Assembly: GCF_000813985.1 (NCBI RefSeq)
Contig: NZ_JWLJ01000014.1
Span: forward strand, 18,222-82,221
DNA length: 64,000 nt
From: Ruegeria sp. ANG-R
GTDB taxonomy: Bacteria; Pseudomonadota; Alphaproteobacteria; Rhodobacterales; Rhodobacteraceae
Direction: 5' to 3'
A program made the translations under genes and the position numbers. Below are positions 1-8,088 of the stretch, piece after piece. Within the stretch, counting starts at the first letter, position 1. Each line of letters starts with the position of its first letter. The notes under the pieces were generated by a model. That model worked only from the letters and a program-made list of their open reading frames with translations. It ran no database searches and was not told the origin of the DNA.

Positions 1-1
1 T

Positions 2-175
2 GTGAGCGAGCATGAAGGGATTGCAGATGCCATTGAGCGGGGCGATGCCGTTGAGGCGGCCGAATGTATGGAATCTCATCTCAATCAACTCAAGACTGAT
101 ACTTTGCACACTATTGAGCGTCACCCGGAATACTTTGTCTACGATATTGATCTGGATTCTCTGAAATGCGAATGA
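2..175 (+). CDS. GntR-family regulator, FCD domain, C-terminal fragment (5' end outside window)
   Basis: An open frame runs in from the left edge and stops with TGA at 173-175. The 57 visible residues carry the last helix pattern of FCD-type GntR regulators (EHEGIADAIERGDAVEAAE, then MESHL). FCD regulators bind small carboxylates or sugar acids and repress adjacent catabolic genes. The next gene converges on it, so it belongs to the transcription unit to the left and need not control the sulfonate genes that follow. The DNA-binding part is not visible, so the regulated pathway cannot be named. Confidence 0.8.
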   Translation: MSEHEGIADAIERGDAVEAAECMESHLNQLKTDTLHTIERHPEYFVYDIDLDSLKCE

Positions 176-355
176 CGGCCTACCCGCAGAATTCACTTCC
201 CTGATTCCGTAACTCAATTCACGTTAGGAACTGGGTGTGGGCGGACGTGGTCTCAACCTCGCCAACCGCGCGTCTAGTCGCCAAACAAGTTGCGCCTTGC
301 GCAGCATGTGAAACAGCCTGGGCGGGGAATTCAGCCATGTCAACGATGCCTGAGC

Positions 356-1630
356 CTAGCAAACCTTAAGTAGCCGCATCTCAGCTGCCCGCGCATGACC
401 TTCCATGCCTTCCATCCGGCTGATCCTTGCGGTGCGTTCAGCAAGCTCGTGCGAGGCTTGTGACGTGCAGCGCTGCCAGGTCACCGTTTTGGTGAACTTG
501 TGCACAGATAGCCCACCGGTGTATCGCGCGGCGCCACTGGTGGGCAGAACATGGTTTGGCCCGGACGTCTTGTCGCCGAAGGGCACCGTTGTCTCGGCGC
601 CCAGAAACAGTGATCCATAGGCCGACAGCCGGTCCAGCCACCAATCCAGATCCGCAGCCAATACCTGCAAATGTTCGGGCGCGTAGCCATCCGCAACCTT
701 TGCGGCCTCTTCACGGCTGTCGCAGAGAATGATTTCAGCCCGGTCGCGCCATGCGGTGCGTGCTGTGCTGGCGTTCGGCTCAGGAAGGCTGTCGATCAAG
801 GCATCGGCACGCGCGATAACCCCCTGTGCAAGCGCCTTGTCGGTGCTGACCAGCCAGACCGGGCTGTCGGTTCCGTGCTCGGCCTGACTGACCAGATCCC
901 AGGCGACGGTCTCGATCGATGCGGTATGATCCGCGATGACAAGGGAATCCGTTGGCCCTGCAAACATGTCGATGCCGACCTTGCCAAACAGCATACGCTT
1001 CGCTTCGGCCACATAGGAATTGCCGGGTCCGACCAGAATGTCCGCCGGGGGCGCTCCGAACAGGCCATGGGCCATCGCAGCAATCCCCTGAACACCGCCC
1101 AGATTCAGGATCAGGTCCGCACCGCTGAGATCCATCGCATACACGATGGCATCGGGAATGCCGGAGCCAGGACGCGGCGGAGAGACTGCGGTTATATGGG
1201 CAACGCCAGCCACTTTGGCCGTTGTTATCGTCATCAATGCGCTGGCGATGTGGCTGTATCGTCCACCGGGAACGTAGCATCCTGCACTTGAGACCGGGAT
1301 TTGCTTCTGGCCCGCGATCAGGCCCGGCATCACCTCGACCTCGCAGTCGCGCACCGTTGACATCTGCGCCTCGGCAAATCGGCGGATATTGGCATGTGCG
1401 AAACGGATGTCGTCCTTGACTTGCTCGGGGACACGATCACAAGCGGCTTTGCGCTCTTCATCGGACAACACGAAATCTCCGCTCCAGCGGTCGAGTTGCT
1501 CGGCATAGCGCCGAACAGCGTCTTCGCCCTCGCGTTCGATGTTGGAGAGCATGATCGCCACGATGTCGCGGATATCCGAGTTTTCAGCCTCGGGGCGGGG
1601 GTGGGCAGTTTTCAGATAGGTGACGGCCAT
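356..1630 (-). CDS. hpsN: Sulfopropanediol 3-dehydrogenase (HisD superfamily)
   Basis: 424 residues. Belongs to the histidinol dehydrogenase superfamily but reads like HpsN, the zinc- and NAD-dependent enzyme that oxidises (R)-2,3-dihydroxypropane-1-sulfonate (DHPS) to (R)-sulfolactate. Visible motifs: AGCYVPGGRYSH (about 116-127), VGPGNSYVAEAKR (about 200-212), the zinc/catalytic QAEH (about 249-252), APEHLQV (about 317-323), FGDKTSGPNHVLPTSG (about 351-366) and LSVHKFTK (about 374-381). ATG at 1630 is preferred because GAGG lies 6 nt upstream; a TTG four codons earlier is in frame but has no better signal. The start lies 8 nt after the racemase stop, so translation is probably coupled. The neighbours (racemase, cysteate sulfo-lyase, sulfonate importer) support a sulfonate role rather than histidine synthesis. 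HpsN is known from the literature; its substrate here is inferred. Confidence 0.85.
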   Translation of the reverse strand: MAVTYLKTAHPRPEAENSDIRDIVAIMLSNIEREGEDAVRRYAEQLDRWSGDFVLSDEERKAACDRVPEQVKDDIRFAHANIRRFAEAQMSTVRDCEVEVMPGLIAGQKQIPVSSAGCYVPGGRYSHIASALMTITTAKVAGVAHITAVSPPRPGSGIPDAIVYAMDLSGADLILNLGGVQGIAAMAHGLFGAPPADILVGPGNSYVAEAKRMLFGKVGIDMFAGPTDSLVIADHTASIETVAWDLVSQAEHGTDSPVWLVSTDKALAQGVIARADALIDSLPEPNASTARTAWRDRAEIILCDSREEAAKVADGYAPEHLQVLAADLDWWLDRLSAYGSLFLGAETTVPFGDKTSGPNHVLPTSGAARYTGGLSVHKFTKTVTWQRCTSQASHELAERTARISRMEGMEGHARAAEMRLLKVC

Positions 1631-1638
1631 GGGAAACC

Positions 1639-2334
1639 TCAACGCGTCAGAGAGTGGGTGTGGATGGCGTCAGCCAGAACATCAACCGTATCGATGATTG
1701 GGACGGTTTGGGGCAGATCGCGGGTGAGTAGGGAGAATTCGGAACAGGCTACAAACAAAAGCTCCGCACCCCGGTTCGAGAGTTCCTCGGCTGCGGAAGA
1801 CAAGACCTCGAGCGTTTCGTCGGTTGGTCCATCCGCCTTGATCCGCCGGATAGCGCCGAGCATCTTGTCTTCATTCTTTGGCCACAGCGCGGCAAATCCG
1901 ACCCGCTTCAGCGGAGCGTCGAACACGCCGACCTTGCGCAGCGCTGGCGAAGAGAGGATACCCACGCGACTGCTGGAAGGCAGGTCATTGGCTGCTTTCT
2001 CGACAGACAGATTCACCATGTTCAGGAAGGGGATAGCCACTGCCTGCTCAATCTGCACGGCGTAGTGATGGGCGGTGTTGCACGGCATCGCCAATGCGCT
2101 TGCCCCCGATTGTTCAAGCTTGCGGGCCATGTCGGCTAGGACCGGCCCCGGATCGGCCCCGGTTCCATCAATCAGATGTGCGATGCGCGAAGGCACCTGA
2201 GGGTTCATGTCGATCAACAGCGGCAGGTGATCGGCGTCATCCGTCGCTTGTACCGTAGCCAGCACGCGCTGCTGCAACAGGATTGTTGCCTCGGGGCCCA
2301 TTCCGCCCAGTATGCCTGTAACACGCGGTTTCAT
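1639..2334 (-). CDS. Aspartate/glutamate racemase family protein, candidate cysteate racemase
   Basis: 231 residues, cofactor-independent Asp/Glu racemase superfamily. Seen: N-terminal GILGGMGPEAT (about 7-17), first catalytic cysteine in AMPCNTAHHY, and second cysteine in VACSEFSLL near residue 196, where many relatives have GCTE. These two cysteines abstract and return the alpha proton from opposite faces. The gene sits between cuyA and hpsN with 35 and 8 nt gaps, clearly one operon. Cysteate is the sulfonate analogue of aspartate, so interconversion of D- and L-cysteate ahead of the sulfo-lyase is an attractive reading, but this is inference. A plain aspartate racemase or a hydantoin-racemase-like activity is the alternative. 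Family assignment is firm; substrate is open. Confidence 0.8.
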   Translation of the reverse strand: MKPRVTGILGGMGPEATILLQQRVLATVQATDDADHLPLLIDMNPQVPSRIAHLIDGTGADPGPVLADMARKLEQSGASALAMPCNTAHHYAVQIEQAVAIPFLNMVNLSVEKAANDLPSSSRVGILSSPALRKVGVFDAPLKRVGFAALWPKNEDKMLGAIRRIKADGPTDETLEVLSSAAEELSNRGAELLFVACSEFSLLTRDLPQTVPIIDTVDVLADAIHTHSLTR

Positions 2335-2369
2335 TCAAAGACCCGATTGCTGGTAATCACCACCGACCT

Positions 2370-3383
2370 TTACAGGCTGACCCAGCGATCCGCGTGATCG
2401 AAGGCAAAATCATAGCCGAACAGGCCGACTGAGCCCCCGGTATGGAGGAATACCACGCGTTCATCCTTGAACGTGCCCTTGCGTGCCAGATCGATCAGAC
2501 CTGCGGCACCTTTTGCGGAATAGACCGGGTCGAGCAGGATGCCTTCAAGCTCGGCAAACATACGGATTGCCTCAATCCCACTCTCGGTGGGCAGGCCATA
2601 GCCTTCGCCCACATAGTCGGTGTTGGCCATCACATTTTCACGCTGCACCACGTCCGGGCAGCCGAGTTTTTCGGCGGTTCTGCAGGCCAGATCATAAACC
2701 ATCTGCTCTTGCTTGGGTTGCGGGGCGCGGGTGCCGATGCCAAGCACCGGAATGCCGGTGTTCATGGCGCATAGCCCTGTGACCAGACCAGCCTGCGTGC
2801 CCGAAGATCCGGTGGCATGAACCACACGATCGATCTTGAGGTCGGCGTTGTTGGCCTGGGTGACAAGCTCCAACGCGCAGTTTACGTACCCCAATGCACC
2901 GGTCGGGTTGGAACCGCCGCCGGGGATAACATAGACTTTGTAACCTTCTTCCCGCTTCTTTTCCGCTGCGCGCTCCATCTCGGCCGGCATGTCGTGGCCG
3001 CCGGGAAATTTTTCGGTCGTCGCGCCGTGCAGGTGGTCCAGCAGGACGTTGCCGTTAGTGTTGTAATTTGCGTTGTTGTAGCTGGTGCGGTCTTCCAGCA
3101 GGATGTGGCATTTCAAACCCAATCGAGCGGCGAAAGCAGCCGTTTGACGCGCATGGTTCGACTGGGTTGCACCTTGTGTCATCACCATGTCCGCGCCCTG
3201 TTCCAATGCCTCGCCGAACAGAAACTCCAGTTTGCGGGTCTTGTTACCGCCCGTCGACATGCCGGTGCAGTCGTCCCGCTTGATCCACAGATCGACGCCC
3301 AGTGCGTCAGACAGGCGGTCCATCCGTTCAAGCGGTGTCGGCAGATGGGCGAGAAAAACGCGGGGAAAACGAGAAAGATGCAT
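2370..3383 (-). CDS. cuyA: L-cysteate sulfo-lyase (PLP enzyme of the D-cysteine desulfhydrase/ACC deaminase family)
   Basis: 337 residues. CuyA splits cysteate into pyruvate, ammonia and sulfite in the cytoplasm. The protein begins MHLSRFPRVFLAHLPTPLE, as in known CuyA proteins of roseobacters. The PLP lysine is in STGGNKTRKLEF (about residue 50), followed by TQGATQSNHARQTAAF and the phosphate-binding TGSSGTQAGL. ATG at 3383 is chosen because AGGA lies 8 nt upstream and the family similarity begins exactly there; an in-frame upstream start would add 35 unrelated residues. First gene of the cuyA-racemase-hpsN operon. D-cysteine desulfhydrase is the alternative reading, but the HpsN and taurine-type transporter neighbours favour cysteate. 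No sulfite exporter or sulfite dehydrogenase is seen nearby. Confidence 0.87.
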   Translation of the reverse strand: MHLSRFPRVFLAHLPTPLERMDRLSDALGVDLWIKRDDCTGMSTGGNKTRKLEFLFGEALEQGADMVMTQGATQSNHARQTAAFAARLGLKCHILLEDRTSYNNANYNTNGNVLLDHLHGATTEKFPGGHDMPAEMERAAEKKREEGYKVYVIPGGGSNPTGALGYVNCALELVTQANNADLKIDRVVHATGSSGTQAGLVTGLCAMNTGIPVLGIGTRAPQPKQEQMVYDLACRTAEKLGCPDVVQRENVMANTDYVGEGYGLPTESGIEAIRMFAELEGILLDPVYSAKGAAGLIDLARKGTFKDERVVFLHTGGSVGLFGYDFAFDHADRWVSL

Positions 3384-3612
3384 CAAGCTGTCCTGAACTG
3401 GACCCGGCATAAGGTTCTGAACCGGCGTGCTATGCCAGCCAAGGCACGACGCGGGCTGCTGGGTGGGTTTCGGGTTTTTGTGTGCCACCTGAGATCAAGC
3501 CGCACGGTCAAGCCTAATCACCGCGTTCGGACCCTCTCGGTCAAGCGCCCTGCCATCGGTTTCGAAAAAGCCGGAAGATAACTTCGATATTGCGCGCGGC
3601 GAGGGTGGCGGC

Positions 3613-4587
3613 TCATTCAGGCGGTGCCGGAATGGTTCGGAAGTCGTCATTCAGCCAGGGAAAGCGCGATATCATTGGCTCGGTTACATGCTGACGGATC
3701 AGATTTTGCAACGTGTTATGGATCAGTCGTGTGGTGGTCGACGGATAGACGTTGGTCGTGAACAGGGACACCGTGCGTGCAAAGCTTTTGCCGGGAAATG
3801 GCAGGGCGCGGGTGTTTTCATGAAAGCGACGCGCGCGATAATAGCTGGCGGCCGTCGTGATCGTCCAGCCGCTGCCACCGGCGACAAGCCCGATAATGGA
3901 TTGGTTGCATTCAAGTTCGAACCGGTTGGGCAGGTTGATCTTGCTGCGGGTCAACTGAATCTCGATGAGTTTGCCGATGGTGTGATCCCGCGAGTAGCGC
4001 AATAGCGGCAACGTGTTATCCGATCTGGTCAAATCCTCGACCGGCCCCTCATACGAGGGCGGCAAAATGATGATGAAGGGATCACGAAGCAGGGGAGACT
4101 CCATTAATCCCTCAAAATGGTCCGGGGGTCGGGTTGCAACGCCCGCATCCAGCTTTTGGGATTGAAGTTTATCGAGAATCTCGTGGCTGGGGCGGGTGAA
4201 GTGACGAAAGCTGCAACGTGGCAGGCTTGCCGAGAGGTGTCGAAACAACTCGGGAGCGACCCGGCTGTCGAAATCGTCGATCAGGCCCAATCGCAGATCC
4301 GTTGCGTGTTGCCAACTGCCCGAGCGTAGCTCGGCCTCGCCGCGTTTGAGGGCCATCAGGCCCTCGTGCACATGCCGGGCAAACACCGTGCCCGCAGGTG
4401 TCAACCCCATCGGTCGGCGGCTATGATCCACGAGGTCCACATCCAGCGCCTTTTCGAGGCTGCGCAGATGATTGGATACCGTGCTGATTGACAAACCGGT
4501 TTCGGCAGACACTTTCTGGATTGACCCCAGTTTGGAAATCAGTTGGAAGACCTCCAGCCACCTTAGGCTGAGCGATTTTTTTGTCAC
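3613..4587 (-). CDS. LysR-family transcriptional regulator, likely controls the sulfonate genes
   Basis: 324 residues. N-terminal winged helix-turn-helix (about 5-65) with the pattern SIQKVSAETGLSISTVSNHLRSLEKAL, followed by GLTPAGTVFARH linker residues and a two-lobe effector domain (about 95-300). It lies upstream of cuyA on the same strand with a 229-nt gap and is divergent from the sulfonate importer. That arrangement is typical of a LysR protein that represses itself and activates the divergent unit when the substrate or an intermediate is bound. A perfect inverted repeat 34-58 nt upstream of its start is the obvious operator candidate. It may be equivalent to the regulator linked to cuyA in other roseobacters (CuyR), but that identity is inference from position. 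Confidence 0.85.
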   Translation of the reverse strand: MTKKSLSLRWLEVFQLISKLGSIQKVSAETGLSISTVSNHLRSLEKALDVDLVDHSRRPMGLTPAGTVFARHVHEGLMALKRGEAELRSGSWQHATDLRLGLIDDFDSRVAPELFRHLSASLPRCSFRHFTRPSHEILDKLQSQKLDAGVATRPPDHFEGLMESPLLRDPFIIILPPSYEGPVEDLTRSDNTLPLLRYSRDHTIGKLIEIQLTRSKINLPNRFELECNQSIIGLVAGGSGWTITTAASYYRARRFHENTRALPFPGKSFARTVSLFTTNVYPSTTTRLIHNTLQNLIRQHVTEPMISRFPWLNDDFRTIPAPPE

Positions 4588-4620
4588 TGAATGCTCCCAA
4601 TACCCTCTAGACCATAAGTC

Positions 4621-4645
4621 AAAAGCGAAACAAAGTTTCGCTTTT
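4621..4645. promoter_or_regulatory. Perfect inverted repeat between the LysR gene and the importer operon
   Basis: AAAAGCGAAAC (4621-4631), three bases, then GTTTCGCTTTT (4635-4645): 11 of 11 bases pair. It lies 34 nt upstream of the LysR start (4587) and 124 nt upstream of the binding-protein start (4769). The palindrome has the size and TTTC/GAAA ends often seen at LysR operators. As RNA it could also form a hairpin with a short U run, but it is in the divergent promoter region and follows no gene, so an operator is more likely. Confidence 0.6.
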
Positions 4646-4768
4646 TCCGCAACAAGTATTTTGATTTACCAATTCAACGTTCAGGGACTATGGTTTTTTT
4701 TACTGTTCCAGAGTTCGCACGTTAACAAAAATCGGACAAACGGAACCAGCAGGGAGAAAATAGTCAAA

Positions 4769-5764
4769 ATGATCAAAAAATATCTGCTCACGACGGCCTA
4801 TGCCGGGATTGCAGCCATCACCGCCACACAAGCCGCAGCGCTTGATGAAATAACGGTTGCGTATTTCTTGGAGTGGCCGATGCCGTTCCAATATGCGAAG
4901 GCGAACGGAACCTACGAAGAAGAGCTTGGCGTCAAGATCAACTGGGTGTCCTTCGATACCGGGACTGCGATGTCTGCAGCGATGGCCTCGGGCGACGTTC
5001 AGATCGCGGTCAGCCAGGGTGTTCCGCCTTTCGTGGTGACCACCTCGGCCGGTCAGGATATCCAGATCGTCGATGTGGCTGTCAGCTACTCCGATAACGA
5101 TAACTGCGTTGTCGCGGAAGCTCTTGAGATCGACAAGACCAATGCGGGAGAGCTGAACGGCAAGAAAGTCGGTGTCCCGATCGGCACTGCCGCGCATTAC
5201 GGATTCCTGTCGCAGATGAGCCATTTCGGCGTCGACATCGGCTCGATGGAGATCGTGGACATGGCGCCAGCAGATGGCGCAGCAGCTTTCGCGCAGGGCA
5301 ACCTCGATATGGTCTGTGGTTGGGGCGGCGCACTTCGCCGTATGACCGAACATGGCAACATCCTTCTGACCGGTGCAGAAAAGGAAGAAATTGGCATTCT
5401 GGTATTTGATGTCACCAGCGCCCCTGCAAGCTTCATCGAAGAAGAGCCGGAGCTTCTGTCCAAGTTCCTGAAAGTAACCGCGGATGCCAACGCGAAGTGG
5501 AACGCGGGCGACAGCAAAGACGAAATGCTGCCGGTGATCGCGAAAGATGCCGGTATGGACCCGGCTGATGCCGAAGCCACAATCGCCACCTTCACCTTCC
5601 CGTCGGTCGACGATCAGCTGTCCGAGAAATGGCTGGGCGGTGGCGCGCAAGACTTCATGAAAGGTGTCGCCAACGTGTTCGTGTCGGCAGGCAGCATCGA
5701 ATCCGCACTGGATTCATATGATGGTGCCGTCAATGCCGAGCCACTGACCGCTGCGCAGAACTAA
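4769..5764 (+). CDS. Taurine/sulfonate-type ABC transporter periplasmic binding protein
   Basis: 331 residues. Signal peptide about 1-22 (MIKKYLLTTAYAGIAAITA, then TQAAA before LDEITVAY); there is no lipobox. The mature part follows the TauA/SsuA plan: VAYFLEWPMPFQYAK at the start, two lobes, GTAMSAAMASGDVQIAVSQG (about 67-86) and VGVPIGTAAHYG near the second lobe. ATG 4769 is chosen because AGGGAGA lies 11 nt upstream and it starts a clean signal peptide; an upstream in-frame start at 4472 would overlap the divergent LysR gene. It captures an organosulfonate such as taurine, cysteate or DHPS in the periplasm. The adjacent cuyA/hpsN genes make cysteate or DHPS likely ligands, which is inference. 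A strong hairpin separates it from the ATPase gene. Confidence 0.88.
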   Translation: MIKKYLLTTAYAGIAAITATQAAALDEITVAYFLEWPMPFQYAKANGTYEEELGVKINWVSFDTGTAMSAAMASGDVQIAVSQGVPPFVVTTSAGQDIQIVDVAVSYSDNDNCVVAEALEIDKTNAGELNGKKVGVPIGTAAHYGFLSQMSHFGVDIGSMEIVDMAPADGAAAFAQGNLDMVCGWGGALRRMTEHGNILLTGAEKEEIGILVFDVTSAPASFIEEEPELLSKFLKVTADANAKWNAGDSKDEMLPVIAKDAGMDPADAEATIATFTFPSVDDQLSEKWLGGGAQDFMKGVANVFVSAGSIESALDSYDGAVNAEPLTAAQN

Positions 5765-5784
5765 ATCACGCAGGACATTTCATG

Positions 5785-5810
5785 CGACCGGCCCCGGTTC
5801 GGGCCGGTCG
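5785..5810 (+). other. Intercistronic hairpin after the sulfonate binding-protein gene
   Basis: CGACCGGCCC (5785-5794), six-base loop, GGGCCGGTCG (5801-5810): a perfect 10-bp stem without a T run. It lies 21 nt after the binding-protein stop and before the ATPase start. Such hairpins usually stabilise the upstream mRNA or cause partial termination, so that more binding protein than membrane subunits is made. Confidence 0.6.
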
Positions 5811-5838
5811 TCAGCTATGAAAGCAGGAAGGAGGCAGG

Positions 5839-6645
5839 ATGCCTGAACTGGACATTGTAGATTTGTCCATGCGCTTTGACTTACCCAACGGCTCGTCGGT
5901 ACAGGCTCTACAGGATGTTTCGCTCAGCCTTAAAGAAGGTGAGTTGATGTCCGTCCTTGGCCCATCGGGTTGCGGTAAGACGACGTTGCTGAACATCGTT
6001 GCAGGATTTCTGGCACCGACATCTGGCAAGATCGAACTGAACGGCCATCTGGTCGAAGGTCCGGACGCTGAACGCGGGATGGTGTTCCAGAAGGGCGCCT
6101 TGTTCGAATGGATGAACGTGCGCGAAAATGTCGAGTTCGGCCCGCGCATGAAAGGTATGCCAAAGGCTGAACGGGACCAGATTTCCGACCATCTGCTCGA
6201 GGTCGTGGGACTGCAGGATTTCAAGGACAAGGCGGTTTATGAGCTGTCGGGCGGGATGCAACAGCGTGTTGCGCTGGCCCGGTGTCTGGCCAACGAGCCG
6301 GACGTTATCCTGATGGATGAACCGCTGGGCGCGCTGGACGCGCTGACCCGCGAAAAGATGCAGGGTCTTGTCCTTAAGCTCTGGAAGGAAACGGGCAAGA
6401 CAATCATTCTGATCACCCACTCGGTCGAAGAGGCCCTACTGCTGGGCGAGCGGCTGATCGTCATGGCACCCAGACCGGGGCGTATTCACCGCGAATACAA
6501 TTTGCCTTTTGCCGAGCGTGGCGTGAATGCCGACCTGCGCGATGTCAAGAAATCCGAAGGATTTGCGGAAAAACGTGATGAGATCCTCTCGATGATCTGG
6601 GAGATGGAAGAAGAAATTATGGGTCGGACGGAGCAGGCGTCATGA
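5839..6645 (+). CDS. Taurine/sulfonate-type ABC transporter ATPase
   Basis: 268 residues, TauB/SsuB subfamily. Walker A GPSGCGKTT (about 42-50), Q-loop around GMVFQKGALFEWMNV, signature LSGGMQQRVALAR (about 136-148), Walker B VILMDEPLGALDAL (about 156-169), and switch histidine in LITHSVEEA. The start follows an AAGGAGGCAGG ribosome site. The 3' end overlaps the permease start by 4 nt (ATGA). It powers import of the sulfonate bound by the upstream periplasmic protein; two copies are expected on the cytoplasmic face of the permease. Confidence 0.92.
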   Translation: MPELDIVDLSMRFDLPNGSSVQALQDVSLSLKEGELMSVLGPSGCGKTTLLNIVAGFLAPTSGKIELNGHLVEGPDAERGMVFQKGALFEWMNVRENVEFGPRMKGMPKAERDQISDHLLEVVGLQDFKDKAVYELSGGMQQRVALARCLANEPDVILMDEPLGALDALTREKMQGLVLKLWKETGKTIILITHSVEEALLLGERLIVMAPRPGRIHREYNLPFAERGVNADLRDVKKSEGFAEKRDEILSMIWEMEEEIMGRTEQAS

Positions 6646-7907
6646 TTGTACTTCTCTTTTATATCGGCCTGTTCGCTGGTGCGTTCTTCATTGTCTACGC
6701 GATGCGCCGCGGTCTGCAGTCGCGTCAGGATTTCACCAGCCTGAAAACGGTGACCTTCGGTGATGAAAGCGCCGTGCGCTCCGACAGGGCGGCATCAATC
6801 ATCTCGGTTCTCGTCATCTTCGTGATTTGGGCGGCATTCACAGGTTCCAAACTGTTCCCTATCCACGTTCCCGGTCCTTTCGTCGGCGACACAAAATTCA
6901 CCTACACGCTTGAGAATGCGGATGGCAGTACGGATGATGCGACGGTCTTCGTGCGCGTTCCGGCCTTTGGTGAAGAGGCAGAGAAGTTCGAGGTGGAACC
7001 CGGCAGCGGGTTTGCCAAGGATGATGCCTTTGCCGCGCCAGCAGGTCGGTCTTCGACCATCCTGTTCGACAAGAATGATGAAGCCAAGCGCAAGGAAGGT
7101 GCAAAGATCGTCGCGATCAACGGCACGCCCATTGGCGAAGGGGATAAGGTTGATACAGGTGATGGCACAGTATCGCTGACCGGAAAGGGGGCCATCAGTT
7201 TCACCCCCAAGCAAGGCCTGCAGATGAACCCCATCTGGCTTCCGGCGCCGGAAACCGTTGTTTCCCGGTTCTTTGAAATCGCCAATGAAGGTTATCAGAA
7301 CTTCTCGCTCTGGGAGCATCTGGGCTGGTCGCTGGCACGCGTCATTGCCGGATTTATAGCGGGTGCGCTTGTGGGTATTCCCTTGGGGTACGCGATGGGT
7401 CTGTCCGGCTGGTTCCGCGGTTGGTTCGATCCGATTGTCGAGTTCATGCGCCCGGTGCCTCCATTGGCGTTGATCCCGCTTGTGATCATCTGGTTCGGCA
7501 TCTGGGAGACCGGCAAGATCGTTCTGTTGTTCCTCGCCGCGCTTTGGATCATGACCATTGCCGCAAGGGCCGGTGTGTCCGGTGTGAATATTTCGAAAAT
7601 CCATGCGGCATATTCGCTGGGGGCATCGAAATGGCAGATCATGCGGTATGTGATCGTGCCCAATTCATTGCCCGAAATCTTTACCGGCGCGCGGGTGGCG
7701 ATGGGTGTCTGCTGGGGTACTGTTGTTGCGGCGGAACTGGTCGCAGCCCAGAAAGGTGCCGGGATGATGATCATCGCAGCGTCCAAGTTCCAGCTGACCG
7801 ATATCGTCATAATGGGGATCGTCCTGATCGGGGTGATCGGCTATGGCATCGATATCCTGATGCGCAAGGCAGAGAACTGGCTGGTGCCCTGGAAGGGCCA
7901 AAGCTGA
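6642..7907 (+). CDS. Taurine/sulfonate-type ABC transporter permease with an extra N-terminal periplasmic domain
   Basis: 421 residues, against about 250-280 for ordinary TauC/SsuC permeases. The C-terminal part (about 205-421) is a normal BPD_transp_1 permease with the EAA-type loop AAYSLGASKWQIMRYVIVPNS. In front are two hydrophobic segments (about 4-21 and 50-68). They are followed by about 130 polar residues (about 72-200) rich in short strand-like stretches and acidic residues (FTYTLENADGST, VAINGTPIGEGDKVDTGDG). If the two segments span the membrane, this insert is periplasmic. The gene overlaps the ATPase stop and ends just before a terminator. The permease family is certain; the insert is unassigned, possibly a docking site for the binding protein. 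Confidence 0.88.
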   Translation: MIVLLFYIGLFAGAFFIVYAMRRGLQSRQDFTSLKTVTFGDESAVRSDRAASIISVLVIFVIWAAFTGSKLFPIHVPGPFVGDTKFTYTLENADGSTDDATVFVRVPAFGEEAEKFEVEPGSGFAKDDAFAAPAGRSSTILFDKNDEAKRKEGAKIVAINGTPIGEGDKVDTGDGTVSLTGKGAISFTPKQGLQMNPIWLPAPETVVSRFFEIANEGYQNFSLWEHLGWSLARVIAGFIAGALVGIPLGYAMGLSGWFRGWFDPIVEFMRPVPPLALIPLVIIWFGIWETGKIVLLFLAALWIMTIAARAGVSGVNISKIHAAYSLGASKWQIMRYVIVPNSLPEIFTGARVAMGVCWGTVVAAELVAAQKGAGMMIIAASKFQLTDIVIMGIVLIGVIGYGIDILMRKAENWLVPWKGQS

Positions 7908-7941
7908 CGCCCGTCCTTCCCGTGGCGATTGCAAAATCAGG

Positions 7942-7975
7942 CTGCCCCCGGCCAAAGTCGGGGGCAGTTCTTTTG
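7942..7975. terminator. Rho-independent terminator between the sulfonate importer and the galactoside cluster
   Basis: CTGCCCCCG (7942-7950), eight-base loop, CGGGGGCAG (7959-7967), then TTCTTTTG. A perfect 9-bp stem with a T-rich tail on the plus strand, 34 nt after the permease stop. The next gene converges from the right, so the stem may serve both directions, though the T run favours plus-strand transcripts. Confidence 0.75.
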
Positions 7976-8088
7976 TACGCACATGGCGGAAGTTGGTTTT
8001 GTCCTGCATTTGACTGAAGGAAAAACTGTCCTGTTTCCATTCTTACGGCCAACTCCGGAAACAGGCCGATTCAAAAGCACTTCAGATG

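Noticed and set aside
356..1630. Histidinol dehydrogenase (hisD) of histidine synthesis
   Set aside because: Superfamily correct, but the start, internal motifs and cuyA/sulfonate neighbours match HpsN; no other his gene is nearby.
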